DNA of 64,000 nt from Myxococcales bacterium (GCA_003142855.1 PLNW01000153.1:1-64000); one strand, 5' to 3'; counted from the first letter of the stretch, positions 40,711-49,927 are shown. Numbers and translations are program-made. The notes: a model not told the origin generated them from the sequence alone.

Positions 40711-41874
40711 TCACTTTTCCGTTCCTCGCAGCTTGTCGAGGAGACGCGGCAGCTTGAGGTAGGGCACGAACTCGACCTCGATCTCGCCGAAAGATCGCTT
40801 GTACTCGTCGGTATCCCGTAGCGTGACAACGAGGTTCCGTCCCCTGGGATGTCTCCTGCGAAGCGCCATCAGGCTCGCAGGGTCGAGCTTCCGGGCGTCG
40901 CTCTTGCACTCGATCGCCAGCACATCACGACGCCGAGCAACCTCGAGGACGAAGTCGACCTCGTGCTGCTGCTTGTCGCGCCAGTAGTGCAGACGCGAGA
41001 CACCAAAACGCGCCGCGATCTCGCCGAGCACAAGGTGCTCGAGGAGTTGCCCACGATCCTCGTCGCGCAAAGAGTCCCAGCCGCGGTGATAGGCGACGAA
41101 GCCGGTGTCGAAGCCGTAGACTTTGGGCTGGGTCCGGATCTCGGCGGCGCCGCCGCCGTGGTAGGGCCTGAGCACCGTGGCCAGCAGTGTCGTTTCGAGA
41201 ATCGAGAGATAACTCTGCACCGTCGTTCGCGACACCTCGCACGGAGCCGCGAAGGCCTGAGCCTCGAAGAGGCCTCCACTTTGCGCGAAGATTAGCTCGG
41301 CGAACTTCATGAAAGCCGCGCGTTTGTCGACGACGAAGAGATCCGAAAGATCCTTCGCCCAGTACGAACTCATCCACTCCTCGTAGTCCTTGTCGTCGAC
41401 GCGCGGGGCGAGGAAGAACGGCGGCAGCCCGCCCTGCAGCATGCGCCGGTCGAGGTCAGTGCTGCCGAATGCTTCGAAATCGGCTGCAATCATCGGAGTC
41501 AGCCACACCTCACGCTTGCGCCCGGCGAGGCTGTCCTTGAACTTTCGTCTTGCCGCCAGGGTCGATGACCCAGTGGCGAGAACGCGCAGCTTGGGGAAAT
41601 GGTCGGCGGCGATCTTCAGGACCTCGGATGGATTCGTCAGTCGATGGATTTCGTCGAGAACGACAGTCGATCCGGCCGGCTGGTCGCGCCAGAAGAGCTC
41701 GGCATCCTCGAGTGCACGCCTTATCCGGACGAGTTCGCAATCGAAGTAGCGAACCCCGGGCAGTGAGCGCGCAAGTGTCGTTTTGCCAACATGGCGGACC
41801 CCAGCAAGCCAAACGACCGACCTCGACGCGAAGGCCGTCTCCAGCTCGTTCAACCAGAATGCGCGATTGGTCAC
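40711..41874 (-). CDS. AAA+ ATPase with DUF4143 domain
   Basis: About 387 residues from the GTG at 41874 (VTNRAFWLNELETAF), chosen because family members begin just ahead of the P-loop; an upstream GTG at 42009 would add 45 atypical residues. Walker A is LAGVRHVGKTTLARSL, Walker B is TVVLDEIHRLTN, and a sensor-like LRVLATGSSTLAARRKF follows. The C-terminal DUF4143 region has the restriction-endonuclease-like core LEHLVLGEIAARFG, WRDKQQHEVDFVLEV and IECKSDARKLD, conserving the D…E-x-K nuclease-fold residues. These archaeal/bacterial ATPases are often mobile or selfish-looking genes of unknown role. Stands alone between larger operons. Confidence 0.88.
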   Translation of the reverse strand: MTNRAFWLNELETAFASRSVVWLAGVRHVGKTTLARSLPGVRYFDCELVRIRRALEDAELFWRDQPAGSTVVLDEIHRLTNPSEVLKIAADHFPKLRVLATGSSTLAARRKFKDSLAGRKREVWLTPMIAADFEAFGSTDLDRRMLQGGLPPFFLAPRVDDKDYEEWMSSYWAKDLSDLFVVDKRAAFMKFAELIFAQSGGLFEAQAFAAPCEVSRTTVQSYLSILETTLLATVLRPYHGGGAAEIRTQPKVYGFDTGFVAYHRGWDSLRDEDRGQLLEHLVLGEIAARFGVSRLHYWRDKQQHEVDFVLEVARRRDVLAIECKSDARKLDPASLMALRRRHPRGRNLVVTLRDTDEYKRSFGEIEVEFVPYLKLPRLLDKLRGTEK

Positions 41875-42055
41875 GTCGCCATACTTGCATTTGGTCCGAC
41901 CAAACGCAAGTTGCCTTGCCGAAGGGCGTAGGCGCTTTGCGTGCCATAGTGGCGCTGTGCTCTCTGTGGTGAAATCCGGGCAGACTCGCGGGGACGTTGT
42001 GGTTAGCACCTATGCCCCCCACGCAGTGTATCGCCTACCTTCGGGTTGTCGTACC

Positions 42056-43600
42056 ATGGAATCCGCCATGCGCATTTCCACGACCCTTGCCTTTTGCACC
42101 ACCGCTCTGATTGCAACCGGCCTGCTCGCCCAAACAGCCAGCGAGCCGCCAACCAGCAAACCACGTCCGGCCCGTCACTACGAGGGCCTGATGACCTGGG
42201 AGGTGCGCGATGCCGATACCGGCGCGCCCATCCCGTGCAAGCTGACCTTCGTGGGCGTCGAGGGCACGCGCGAGCCCGAATTCACCCACAATGACATCGG
42301 CAAGCCCGAGGGTGACTTGGCCATCGCCGCCTACAATCGCGTGTTCTCCGCCGCCGGCGACGGTGCGGTGCGGGTGCCGCCGGGAACCTATGACATCTAC
42401 GTCAGCCGCGGCCTGGAGTGGGACGTGGCGGTGGTGCGCAAGTTCAAGATCACGCCCGAGGGCGCGGATCTGGTGGCCAAGTTGCACCACGTGATCGACT
42501 CGCCGGGCTGGTATTCGGCCGATTTTCACGTACACGCCGCGCCCTCGCCGGATTCCATCGTGCCCCTGCCCCACCGGGTGATCGAATTCATCGCCGACGG
42601 CATCGACATGCTCACGTCCACTGACCACAACGTGGTGACCGACTACGGGCCGACCATCAAGATGCTGGGCGTGGGCAACCTCATCAGCACCATCATAGGC
42701 GACGAGATCACCACCGCCTCATGGGGGCATTTCGGCGCCTTCCCGCTGCCGCAAGATCTGGCACGCGCAGGCCAAGGCGCGGTGCTGGCCCACGGCCGCA
42801 CGCCCAAAGCCATCTTCGAGGAGGTACGCACCCTTGCGCCGGGCGCGGTCATCGACGTGCACCACCCGCGCATCGATCCGACCTGCGGATATTTCATCAT
42901 TGGGGAATTCGACCCGCACTCGGACCGCGCGGGCAAGAAGGGTTTTTCATTCGACTTCGACGCCGTCGAGGTACTCAACGGCTATCAGGACCCGGCCCGT
43001 CGCAGTGTCGACCGCATGATCGACGACTACATGGGATTGCTCAACCACGGGCACCTGGCCACGGCCACCGGGAACTCGGACACCCATCACCTGACCTACA
43101 ACATGGGCGGCTATCCGCGCAACTACCTGCGCGTTCCCGACGACCGTATCGGCCACGTCACCCCGCAGGACGTGGCCCAGGCGGTGAAAGCCCACCACGT
43201 CTTCTTCACCACCGGTCCCTTTGTGCGCATGCACGCGGGCCAGGCCGACATCGGCGATCTGGTGGCCGCCCCCAGCGGGCACGCCCGCGTGGACATCGAG
43301 GTCGATGCCGCGCCCTGGGTGTCAGTCGATCGCGTGATCCTCTACGTGAACGGCAAGGAAGCCCAGCGCTGGACGGTGCCGCCCAGTCAGAAGGTGGCGC
43401 GCTTCCGCGCCAGTCACGAACTCACGCTGGCCGCCGACGGCTACGCCCTGGTGCGCGTCGACGGCAACGAGTTGATGGCGCCCGTCGTGGGTGACCGCAA
43501 GACCTTCGGCGTCTACCCGTTGGCGCTCAGCAATCCCATCTTCTTCGACGTGAACAACAACGGCCGCTACGACCCCGCCTACAAGCACGGGCGACACTAA
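42056..43600 (+). CDS. Exported CehA/McbA-family PHP-type metallohydrolase
   Basis: 514 residues with a signal peptide (MRISTTLAFCTTALIATGLLAQ; the ATG at 42068 is an alternative start). An N-terminal beta domain (about 40-150, YEGLMTWEVRDADTGAPIP) is a carboxypeptidase-regulatory-like sandwich. The PHP metal-binding sites are intact: SADFHVHAAPSPDS with H158 and H160, TSTDHN with D190 and H191, VIDVHHPR, and the closing TGNSDTHH. A C-terminal beta domain (about 415-500, DRVILYVNGKEAQRW) completes the CehA layout. CehA and McbA hydrolyse carbamate esters of xenobiotics; most homologues have unknown natural substrates, plausibly phosphoesters or esters in the periplasm. Its promoter overlaps the divergent DUF4143 gene. 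Confidence 0.88.
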   Translation: MESAMRISTTLAFCTTALIATGLLAQTASEPPTSKPRPARHYEGLMTWEVRDADTGAPIPCKLTFVGVEGTREPEFTHNDIGKPEGDLAIAAYNRVFSAAGDGAVRVPPGTYDIYVSRGLEWDVAVVRKFKITPEGADLVAKLHHVIDSPGWYSADFHVHAAPSPDSIVPLPHRVIEFIADGIDMLTSTDHNVVTDYGPTIKMLGVGNLISTIIGDEITTASWGHFGAFPLPQDLARAGQGAVLAHGRTPKAIFEEVRTLAPGAVIDVHHPRIDPTCGYFIIGEFDPHSDRAGKKGFSFDFDAVEVLNGYQDPARRSVDRMIDDYMGLLNHGHLATATGNSDTHHLTYNMGGYPRNYLRVPDDRIGHVTPQDVAQAVKAHHVFFTTGPFVRMHAGQADIGDLVAAPSGHARVDIEVDAAPWVSVDRVILYVNGKEAQRWTVPPSQKVARFRASHELTLAADGYALVRVDGNELMAPVVGDRKTFGVYPLALSNPIFFDVNNNGRYDPAYKHGRH

Positions 43601-43779
43601 GAAGCCGGGCCGCGCGTGAAGAACACGCGCCAGCGGCCCAAGCACGCGAGCAGCCGCACCAGCACAGCCATGGAGAGCGGCCGGGTCAGGCGCAGGGGAC
43701 GTTTGCGCAGCACACGCTCCACCACATCGACCGCTTGGTCGAGCGTGTACATCAACGGCCGTACCGTGGCGCGCGCCAT
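43597..43779 (-). CDS. Small basic protein or C-terminal gene fragment (doubtful)
   Basis: 60 codons, convergent with the CehA-type gene and overlapping its last codons. Translation includes PLMYTLDQAVDVVERVLRKR and SMAVLVRLLACLGRWRVFF. This resembles the last 55 residues of short-chain dehydrogenase/reductases (helix with a basic patch, then a Leu/Arg-rich membrane-proximal helix), so it may be a relic. No ribosome site is obvious. The rest of 43780-43896 is probably the leader of the next gene. Confidence 0.25.
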   Translation of the reverse strand: MARATVRPLMYTLDQAVDVVERVLRKRPLRLTRPLSMAVLVRLLACLGRWRVFFTRGPAS

Positions 43780-43896
43780 CTTGGTATTGTGTGACTGGCG
43801 TCACCAACCACCCGCCAAGTCGCTGACCAGTCTGGTCGTGCTCTGGATGGTTGTGATAGCGTGCGAGCAAGAGCCATCTTGAGGAAAGGAACGCTC

Positions 43897-45009
43897 ATGA
43901 ACCGATTTTCTGGACTGTGGTTCGTTGTGACTATGCTCGCTTCCGTCTCCCTGCCGGCGTCGGCGTCCGCGGCGGCGAAAAAGCCGGCGCCCGCCGCGGC
44001 CAAGAAAGCGGCCGCGCCGTCGAGCGCGCCCCGAAAGGTAGAGGTCTTGCGCTGGTCGTTCGAGAAATGGATCCCAGGAATGTTCTGCACCAAGGTCGAC
44101 GAGCCGACCGACTCGAACGGATGGGACGACAACTTCCTCTGTTCAACCCGCGATCTGGGCTTGCGCTGGTCCAGCCTGGGGCCCATCAGCGGAATGGTTT
44201 GCACGCAGTTCGAGGAGACTTCCGATCCCGACGGCTGGGGTGACAACTACCTCTGCGCCCCGCAAGACTACGGATTCAAGTGGTCAATGAAAGGGACCAT
44301 CAAGGGCATGCAATGCCTGCAGGTCAACGAGCCCTCCGATCAGCACACGTGGCACGACAACTTCCTGTGCTGGCCCCCCGCCGGAGCAGGCCCGCTCAAT
44401 GCCGTGGTCAGTCCCCCCCAGAACGCAACCGACGTCATCAACCTGGTCAGGGCGAGACACAACTATCAGACCTACTTGGAGCTCGGCCAGGGCACCCGCG
44501 AGGACAACTTCGACGCTATTGGGGCCAAGATCAAGATCGGGGTCGACCCGGACCGAAAGTCGAACGCCACCTTCCAGATCCCCTACGATGAGTTCTTCGC
44601 GCAGAACCATTACACCTTCGACCTCATCTTCATCAACGGTCTGCACGACGCCAATCAGATGGAGAAAGCCCTCGCCAATTCCCTGAAGGTGCTCAACCCG
44701 GGTGGAAGCATCGTCATGCAGAACCTCAATCCGATTTCGCCCGGGCAACAGGCGGTGCCGCGACCGGCCGACCAGGGAGACTGGAAGGGCGATGTGTGGA
44801 AGGCATGGGTCAAGCTGAGGGCCACGCACGATGACCTGGATATGCACGTGATCAACTTCGACACGGGCTTTGGCATCATCACCCGAGGAAAGCAGACCAA
44901 GCTGAAGCTGCCGGCCGAACTGACCTACCAAGTCCTAGACGCGAACCGCAAGGCTTGGCTGAACCTGATCGAGGTCAATGCCTTCCTCAAGGACCTCGGC
45001 GTCCAGTAA
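43897..45009 (+). CDS. Exported methyltransferase-like protein with three Cys/Trp repeats
   Basis: 370 residues from the ATG at 43897, which follows an excellent AGGAAAGGA site. Signal peptide (LWFVVTMLASVSLPASASA), an Ala/Lys/Pro linker, then three tandem repeats of about 38 residues: 51-88 (GMFCTKVDEPTDSNGWDDNF), 89-126 (GMVCTQFEETSDPDGWGDNY) and 127-160 (GMQCLQVNEPSDQHTWHDNF), each with Cys, Glu-x-x-Asp, Trp and a D-N-F/Y-L-C end, so each probably has one disulfide and a compact lectin-like fold. The C-terminal 200 residues have a class I methyltransferase outline (YLELGQGTREDNFDAI, IGVDPD, FDLIFINGLHDANQM, LNPGGSIVMQNL), but its export from the cytosol makes SAM use unlikely. Function unknown. 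Confidence 0.75.
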   Translation: MNRFSGLWFVVTMLASVSLPASASAAAKKPAPAAAKKAAAPSSAPRKVEVLRWSFEKWIPGMFCTKVDEPTDSNGWDDNFLCSTRDLGLRWSSLGPISGMVCTQFEETSDPDGWGDNYLCAPQDYGFKWSMKGTIKGMQCLQVNEPSDQHTWHDNFLCWPPAGAGPLNAVVSPPQNATDVINLVRARHNYQTYLELGQGTREDNFDAIGAKIKIGVDPDRKSNATFQIPYDEFFAQNHYTFDLIFINGLHDANQMEKALANSLKVLNPGGSIVMQNLNPISPGQQAVPRPADQGDWKGDVWKAWVKLRATHDDLDMHVINFDTGFGIITRGKQTKLKLPAELTYQVLDANRKAWLNLIEVNAFLKDLGVQ

Positions 45010-45017
45010 GGCTACCT

Positions 45018-45131
45018 ATTTCTCACAGAGGCACAGAGGCCACAGAGGCGGATGAGAAGAAAGAAAAGGGCTGGCGACCGTCTGGTCCGAACCCCTTCTT
45101 TCTCTTCCGGCCTCTGTGCTGTCTGTGAAAA
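45018..45131. repeat. Large imperfect palindrome between convergent genes
   Basis: Left arm 45018-45070 (TTTCTCACAGAGGCACAGAGG…AAAGAAAAGGG) and right arm 45092-45131 (CCCCTTCTTTCTCTTCCGGCC…GTGAAAA) are reverse complements with small gaps, around a loop of about 20 nt. CACAGAGGCACAGAGG-type sequences are a widely scattered bacterial intergenic repeat. Here it fills the whole gap between two convergent genes and may act as a bidirectional terminator. Confidence 0.75.
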
Positions 45132-45139
45132 CCGGCATT

Positions 45140-46972
45140 CTACCAGTAGACGATCTCCATCACGCAGTTGCGTTCTTCGCAGCGAAAATCCAGGCGCAGG
45201 CGCCGGCCCTCATCGTCGACCAGAAACCATGGCTCGGCCGGGCAGCGATGCGACGGATCGCCCGGCTCGCGCGGGCAGAGGCCCATCTCGTACTTGATGC
45301 AGGTGCGCGTGGTCATCACCTTGCGGCCGTGCATGTCCAGACCGCTCTCGGCTGCGGGCTCGATACCTTCCACACCGTGGCGACGGTAGAAAGACGCCGC
45401 TTTCTGATTGAGCACGTTGCCCAGGAACGACAGGTCTCGCTCGGGAAAAGGCGCGTGGTTGTGCACGTGAGCGACCACACGCACAGGCCGCAGGCGGGCG
45501 CGCTGCCGACGCAGCTCCTCGACCAGCCCGCGGCGCAAGCCATTGAGTGTGGCCAGCGGCACATGGGGCATCCGCGGCAAGTCGAGATCCACGCGCGACG
45601 CGCAGAACTCGCTGGCGCCCAGCTTGGCTAGCTGGCGTTCGAGAACCCGGCGGGCCTGGGCCGGCCGGTCAGCCCCTACGCGCTGACTTTCGATTTCCGA
45701 ACTCGCGGTCACTCCATCCTCGTCGCTGGCCTGCAGGCGAAATCCCGCCGCGCTCTCGCTCAGCCGCAGATTCACGCCGATCCGGCGTTGGTTCCGACTG
45801 CGCATCACCTGATTGACGAAAGCGTGATCGTGATTGCGGAACACGCGCAAGCCGCGCTCGATGCCGCCCAACTTCTCCGGAAAGAGCGCCGTGCCGTCGA
45901 TCTGGTTGACCACCGTGCCGTGCAATTCCCGGTCGCGGCCGAAGAAGCTGATCCCATCGCCACTGTGCAGGGGAACGGCGGCCTCCAGCGCAAAGCAGTC
46001 GCGGCGCACGTCGACCACGCGCCCCACCGGCTCGCCCACGTGCTTGGGCGAATCAGGCGACGCCACGGCAGCGCCACGACCGTGCAAAAAGTATGTCGTG
46101 TAGCCGCGATTGAAAGTCTTGTTGGGATCGGGCTCGAACCCCAGCGTGGTTGTGCCCGACGACGCACGCCGGCCCCTCCCCTCCGCCAGCACCGCGTCCA
46201 ACTTGCGCCGGTAGTGACCCACGACATTCATCACGTACGCCCTGTTCTTCAGGCGTCCTTCTATCTTGAATGAGGTGACCCCGACCTCGATCAGTTCGCG
46301 CAGCTCGGCGGTCAGGTTCAGATCGCGCAGCGACAGCAGGTGCTTGTCGCGCACCAGGGTTGCGCCCGCCGCATCCTGCAAGCAATACAAGCGGCGACAA
46401 GGTTGGGCGCACTGGCCGCGGTTTCCACTGCGACCGCCCAGCGCATAGCTCAGGCTGCACTGTCCACTCATGCTCACGCACAAGGCGCCGTGGATGAAGG
46501 CCTCCAGCTCGATGCTGGTGGCGGTGCGGATGGCGCGGATCTGGTCGAGATCCAGCTCGCGGGCCAGAATGGCGCGCGAGAAACCGACCTTCTCCCAAAA
46601 AGCCACGCGTTCCGCGCTGTGGTTGTGCATCTGCGTGCTGGCAATCAAAGGCAGAGGCGGCAGGTTACATTCCAGCAACCCAACGTCTTGGATGATGAGG
46701 CCATCCACGCCTGCCTGATGAAGCTGCTGGCATAGGTGCTCGGCCTCGGCCAGCTCGTCGTCGCGCAGCAGGATATTGACCGCGGCGTAGACCCGCGCCC
46801 ACATGCGATGCGCGTACCCCGCCAGCTTTTCGATGTCTGCGATGCTGTTGCCCGCTGCCTCGCGAGCGCCAAAGCGCGGCGCACCCACGTACACAGCATC
46901 GGCTCCGCAGTCGATGGCCGCCTGGCCGCATTCCAGGTCTTTGGCTGGCGCGAGAAGCTCAAGGGAAAGCAT
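45140..46972 (-). CDS. U32 family protein (RlhA/PrtC-like)
   Basis: 610 residues. N-terminal TIM-barrel-like U32 domain: LELLAPAKDLECGQAAIDCG, DAVYVGAPRFGAREAAGN, STQMHNHSAERVAFW, ARELDLDQIRAI, then the cysteine signature HGALCVSMSGQCSLS / GNRGQCAQPCRRLY, which in the family binds an iron-sulfur cluster, and VTSFKIEGRLKNRAYV. The extra C-terminal half (beta-rich, ending with four Cys in KYEMGLCPREPGDPSHRCPAE and FRCEERNCVM) matches the longer RlhA type, which hydroxylates C2501 of 23S rRNA using prephenate; shorter relatives modify tRNA. I prefer an rRNA/tRNA hydroxylation role over peptidase, but cannot decide between them. Confidence 0.85.
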   Translation of the reverse strand: MLSLELLAPAKDLECGQAAIDCGADAVYVGAPRFGAREAAGNSIADIEKLAGYAHRMWARVYAAVNILLRDDELAEAEHLCQQLHQAGVDGLIIQDVGLLECNLPPLPLIASTQMHNHSAERVAFWEKVGFSRAILARELDLDQIRAIRTATSIELEAFIHGALCVSMSGQCSLSYALGGRSGNRGQCAQPCRRLYCLQDAAGATLVRDKHLLSLRDLNLTAELRELIEVGVTSFKIEGRLKNRAYVMNVVGHYRRKLDAVLAEGRGRRASSGTTTLGFEPDPNKTFNRGYTTYFLHGRGAAVASPDSPKHVGEPVGRVVDVRRDCFALEAAVPLHSGDGISFFGRDRELHGTVVNQIDGTALFPEKLGGIERGLRVFRNHDHAFVNQVMRSRNQRRIGVNLRLSESAAGFRLQASDEDGVTASSEIESQRVGADRPAQARRVLERQLAKLGASEFCASRVDLDLPRMPHVPLATLNGLRRGLVEELRRQRARLRPVRVVAHVHNHAPFPERDLSFLGNVLNQKAASFYRRHGVEGIEPAAESGLDMHGRKVMTTRTCIKYEMGLCPREPGDPSHRCPAEPWFLVDDEGRRLRLDFRCEERNCVMEIVYW

Positions 46973-47047
46973 GGGCAGCAGGTCGGCCGCGAGGGCCTGC
47001 GCCCATTCTGCGCAGGAGGAACCCTGACCGCCAGTGCTGTTGCGAGA

Positions 47048-47431
47048 TCAGCCGCTGCCGCCTGCCAATTCGCCGACCAGCCAAGCCAGGCGCTCGCCGC
47101 GCTCGACGAAAGCACCGGTGGCGCGCGCCAGAGCCCGTTCGGGCATGCCCGCCACCACTGCGCTTTCGGGATCTTCCACCACCGCGGTGCCACCCGCGGC
47201 GTAGGTGGGGCAGTCACGCATGATCCGCTCGGTCGCCTCCAGCCCGTCCATCACGGGCATGAGCACGTCCATGCTGATGACGTCGGGTCGCAGTCGTTCG
47301 GCCAATTCGACCGCAGTTTTGCCGTCGCCGGCCTCGCCCACCACCTCGATATCCGGGACTGCCGCAAACGCCTCGCCCAGCACCGCCCGGACCAGCGGAG
47401 AGTCATCAACCACCAGCACCCGCGTCTTCAC
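47048..47431 (-). pseudogene. CheB with large internal in-frame deletion
   Basis: 127 codons from the GTG at 47431, which overlaps the previous stop codon (GTGA). Residues 1-75 are a proper receiver domain ([18 protein letters not shown], phosphoacceptor Asp in [18 protein letters not shown]). At about residue 78 the sequence jumps from MRDCPT straight to [20 protein letters not shown], the closing segment of the CheB methylesterase domain. About 230 residues including the catalytic Ser and His are missing relative to the usual 350-residue CheB. The frame is kept, so a stable small receiver protein may still be made, but it cannot be a methylesterase. Confidence 0.75.
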
Positions 47432-47978
47432 GGCCGCACCACCAGGGGACTCACGGTTCGCCACAGAAGGGCCTGACTAAAGTCACTCTTGTCGATGTAG
47501 GCCTGCGCCCCTGCCTCGAATGCGGATTTCTTCTCGCTCTCGTTGCCGCGCATGGAGATGGCCACCACCGGTACCTCATGGCCCTGGGGCCGGCTGCGAA
47601 TCGCGCGTAGCAAGCCCAGACCAGAACGCGGTGACTGTCACCGGTCGGGCCAGTCAGCGCGACGGGGACCGGGGTGAATGGCTTGCCCGAAAGCTCCTGC
47701 ACAAGATAGCTCAGCTTGCGCAGCACGCGGCCGCAAGTGACTCGCGCCTGCTGGTCCGACCCGCTGCCCAAGAGCCGCGCCACCTTTTCTCCCTCCCACG
47801 CCACGCGGGCCACTTCAGGCAGGCTGACCATGGCGGCCTCGCCCCCCATGGTGTGCAGCTCGCCGGCCAGGTTGCCACCCTCGCCTTCCTTGACGAGAAG
47901 CCCCAGGCCGCGGGAAATCCGCTCCTTGGCCGTGGCTATGAAGCGTTCCTGTAGCTTGGGACTTGCGATCGTAGCCAT
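47428..47978 (-). pseudogene. Broken Hpt-receiver chemosensory gene (deletion and frameshift)
   Basis: The 5' part encodes an Hpt domain (LAGELHTMGGEAAMVSLPEV, phosphoacceptor His) and a linker ending GDSHRVLV, where a receiver domain should begin. Near 47620-47632 the frame shifts: the continuation, GLGLLRAIRSRPQGHEVPVV then [20 protein letters not shown], is the second half of a receiver, in the other frame. The first half of the receiver, including the phosphoacceptor Asp, is absent. The reading then ends at a stop overlapping the CheB relic start. The intact ancestor was probably a CheA-associated Hpt-REC protein ahead of cheB in a chemosensory operon. Gene decay or an assembly deletion could explain it. 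Confidence 0.7.
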
Positions 47979-48079
47979 GGCTATCAAGGTCGATATCGGC
48001 TCTCCAGCCGAAGAACCTTAGAGCCGGCCGCGTCGAGAGATCGCCGTGGAAAAACGGGAGACGGGTCCGCTAACCTGCC

Positions 48080-49927
48080 CTACGTCCCCTCGGGCGGGAC
48101 GAGTTTGAAGGTAACCTTCCCGGGGCGGCCCGGACGGCCGGGCGAGCCGCTGGCCCCATTCGAACCCGGCCTTCCGCTGGCGCCCCCGCTGCATCCCTCA
48201 TCATCCGTGACGGATTCGCCGTACGAGTTGATGTGGGTCGACGGGGAGCGGCTTGAACCGCCAGGTCCACCCAATCCGCCCGCGCCCCCAGAGCCACCTG
48301 CGCCACCCAGTCCTCCGATGCTCAAGATGATCCCACGCAGGAGCGCGACCGTGTCGAGGCACGAGGCACCGCCGCACGCCAGCTCGACGACAACCTCTCC
48401 CCCATCGCCTCCCCGTCCACCATCCTCGCCCGCTCCGCCGTCGCCGCCCTGTTCACCGTCGCTGCACTCCGAGCCGGCTGCGCCCGGGCTGCCCGAGGAG
48501 CCAGTCGCCCCGGGCGAGCCCGGTGCCCCGCGACTGGCGATGTGGAAGTCGTGCAGGTTCGATTCGTCCACGACGACCGCGTAGGTGCCTTGCGGCGCGC
48601 TCACGGAAAAGACGAAGCGGGTCGCGGTCGGCAGCTCCACGCGAACCTTCAGCCTCGGCCCCGCGCGACCGGAGACGGTCTCGTTAAAAGCCAGGTCATC
48701 CGTTGGCTCGTAGGACAGCCCCCAGTCAAGCGACACGGCCGCCCGCCCCCCGATCCTCACCGGCAGCACAAAGTTTTTGTTCTTGGCGAGCGCCATGACT
48801 TCGCTCAAGTCGACATGGTCCTTGAAATGAAAGTCCCCTTCCCTGTCGCGGTACGCGACAGGATTGTCGACGGTGACGTCTTCGACAGCGATGCACGGGC
48901 TCGGATCCAAGTCTCGCTTGTGCCCACACAAACTGACCGGCCGTGACATCGACTGGAGTTTGGCCCACAAGGCTCCGCGAAAGGAGAGTTCAGGCAAGAC
49001 GGAGAGGTTGGACCGGCCTGCGGCGGAGCCCAACAGTGTCGCGGTTCGATCCCACACGCGCTGGCGGACGAGGACGCCCCGGACCAATGTCTTGCGCGCG
49101 TCCAACGACGCAGTCAAGAGCGGGTGTTTCCCGAGCGCGACGCGATTGTGCCCCTCCCGGATGACGGTTTCCTCGACCGCCGCCGCAGCATCGCGTACCT
49201 CGTGGAAAGGGGAGAGGGCAATGTGAACGCGGACGATCCGGCGCTGCGCTTGCTCCCGAAGTTCGGGAGAAGGCAGACGCTCCACGAAGCGCGTGAGCGT
49301 CATCTCGTTGCCGCTCGCCGCGAGCTCATCCATCATCGCCGCGTCCACGGCACGCCCTTGCCACCGGCCACTCTCGACGTCGAAGGTCGCGACAAGCTCC
49401 TGGCCGAAGGGAGCGGCGACCGGGCCGAGCTTGCCCTTGGCAAGCGCCGTGCGGATCTCCTCGGACAAAGTCTCGCGCACGCTGGGGTTGCCGTCCAGCC
49501 CGGCTGGACGCTCGAGATAGAACCTGTGGAGGGTCGCGAGACGTCCGGCGAGGGAAGGATTCCTTTCGAGATCGGAGTCGGCCAAAATCCTTCGGTACGC
49601 GCGCTCCAGCTCGTCGAACAAGGACGGAATCTCGTCGCGCGGAAGTCTCTCGAGCAGGACATCGGCACAGCGGCGCCACAAGACTGGGTTGATTCTTCCC
49701 TCCATCATCCCGTCCACCAGCGCCGCGCGCAGGTCGGCGGTCATCCTGGGGACGTGAGGGCTGAGCGCGTGCAAATCGCAGACAGTCGGGCTGGCATCCG
49801 ATTGGGCGAGGTAGGCGACCAGCGCCGGCCCCGAGTTGTACTGGACCAGCTGGGCGGCCGTCATGGGCGAGGGGAACTGTGGGGCACAGCCGCAAACCAG
49901 AAATCCAACCAGGGCCCATGTCCGCAT
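48080..49927 (-). CDS. Lipoprotein with collagen-like Gly-rich C-terminus
   Basis: 615 residues from the ATG at 49927, which has an AGGAG site; open frame upstream of it is repeat DNA. Lipoprotein signal WALVGFLVCGCAPQF (Cys14). A helical middle (about 30-300, with TLSEEIRTALAKGKLGPVAA, EMTLTRFVERLPSPELREQA) is not a family I recognise. A beta-rich part follows (NKNFVLPVRIGGRAAVSLDW). The last 140 residues carry collagen-like G-x-y stretches (SPGATGSSGSPGAAG, GGAGGSGGAGGLGGPGG, RPGSNGASGSPGRPGRPG) interrupted by a Cys-containing segment (VVVELACGGASCLDTVALL). Polyangial genomes often carry such lipoproteins; a surface display role is likely but unproven. Confidence 0.7.
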   Translation of the reverse strand: MRTWALVGFLVCGCAPQFPSPMTAAQLVQYNSGPALVAYLAQSDASPTVCDLHALSPHVPRMTADLRAALVDGMMEGRINPVLWRRCADVLLERLPRDEIPSLFDELERAYRRILADSDLERNPSLAGRLATLHRFYLERPAGLDGNPSVRETLSEEIRTALAKGKLGPVAAPFGQELVATFDVESGRWQGRAVDAAMMDELAASGNEMTLTRFVERLPSPELREQAQRRIVRVHIALSPFHEVRDAAAAVEETVIREGHNRVALGKHPLLTASLDARKTLVRGVLVRQRVWDRTATLLGSAAGRSNLSVLPELSFRGALWAKLQSMSRPVSLCGHKRDLDPSPCIAVEDVTVDNPVAYRDREGDFHFKDHVDLSEVMALAKNKNFVLPVRIGGRAAVSLDWGLSYEPTDDLAFNETVSGRAGPRLKVRVELPTATRFVFSVSAPQGTYAVVVDESNLHDFHIASRGAPGSPGATGSSGSPGAAGSECSDGEQGGDGGAGEDGGRGGDGGEVVVELACGGASCLDTVALLRGIILSIGGLGGAGGSGGAGGLGGPGGSSRSPSTHINSYGESVTDDEGCSGGASGRPGSNGASGSPGRPGRPGKVTFKLVPPEGT

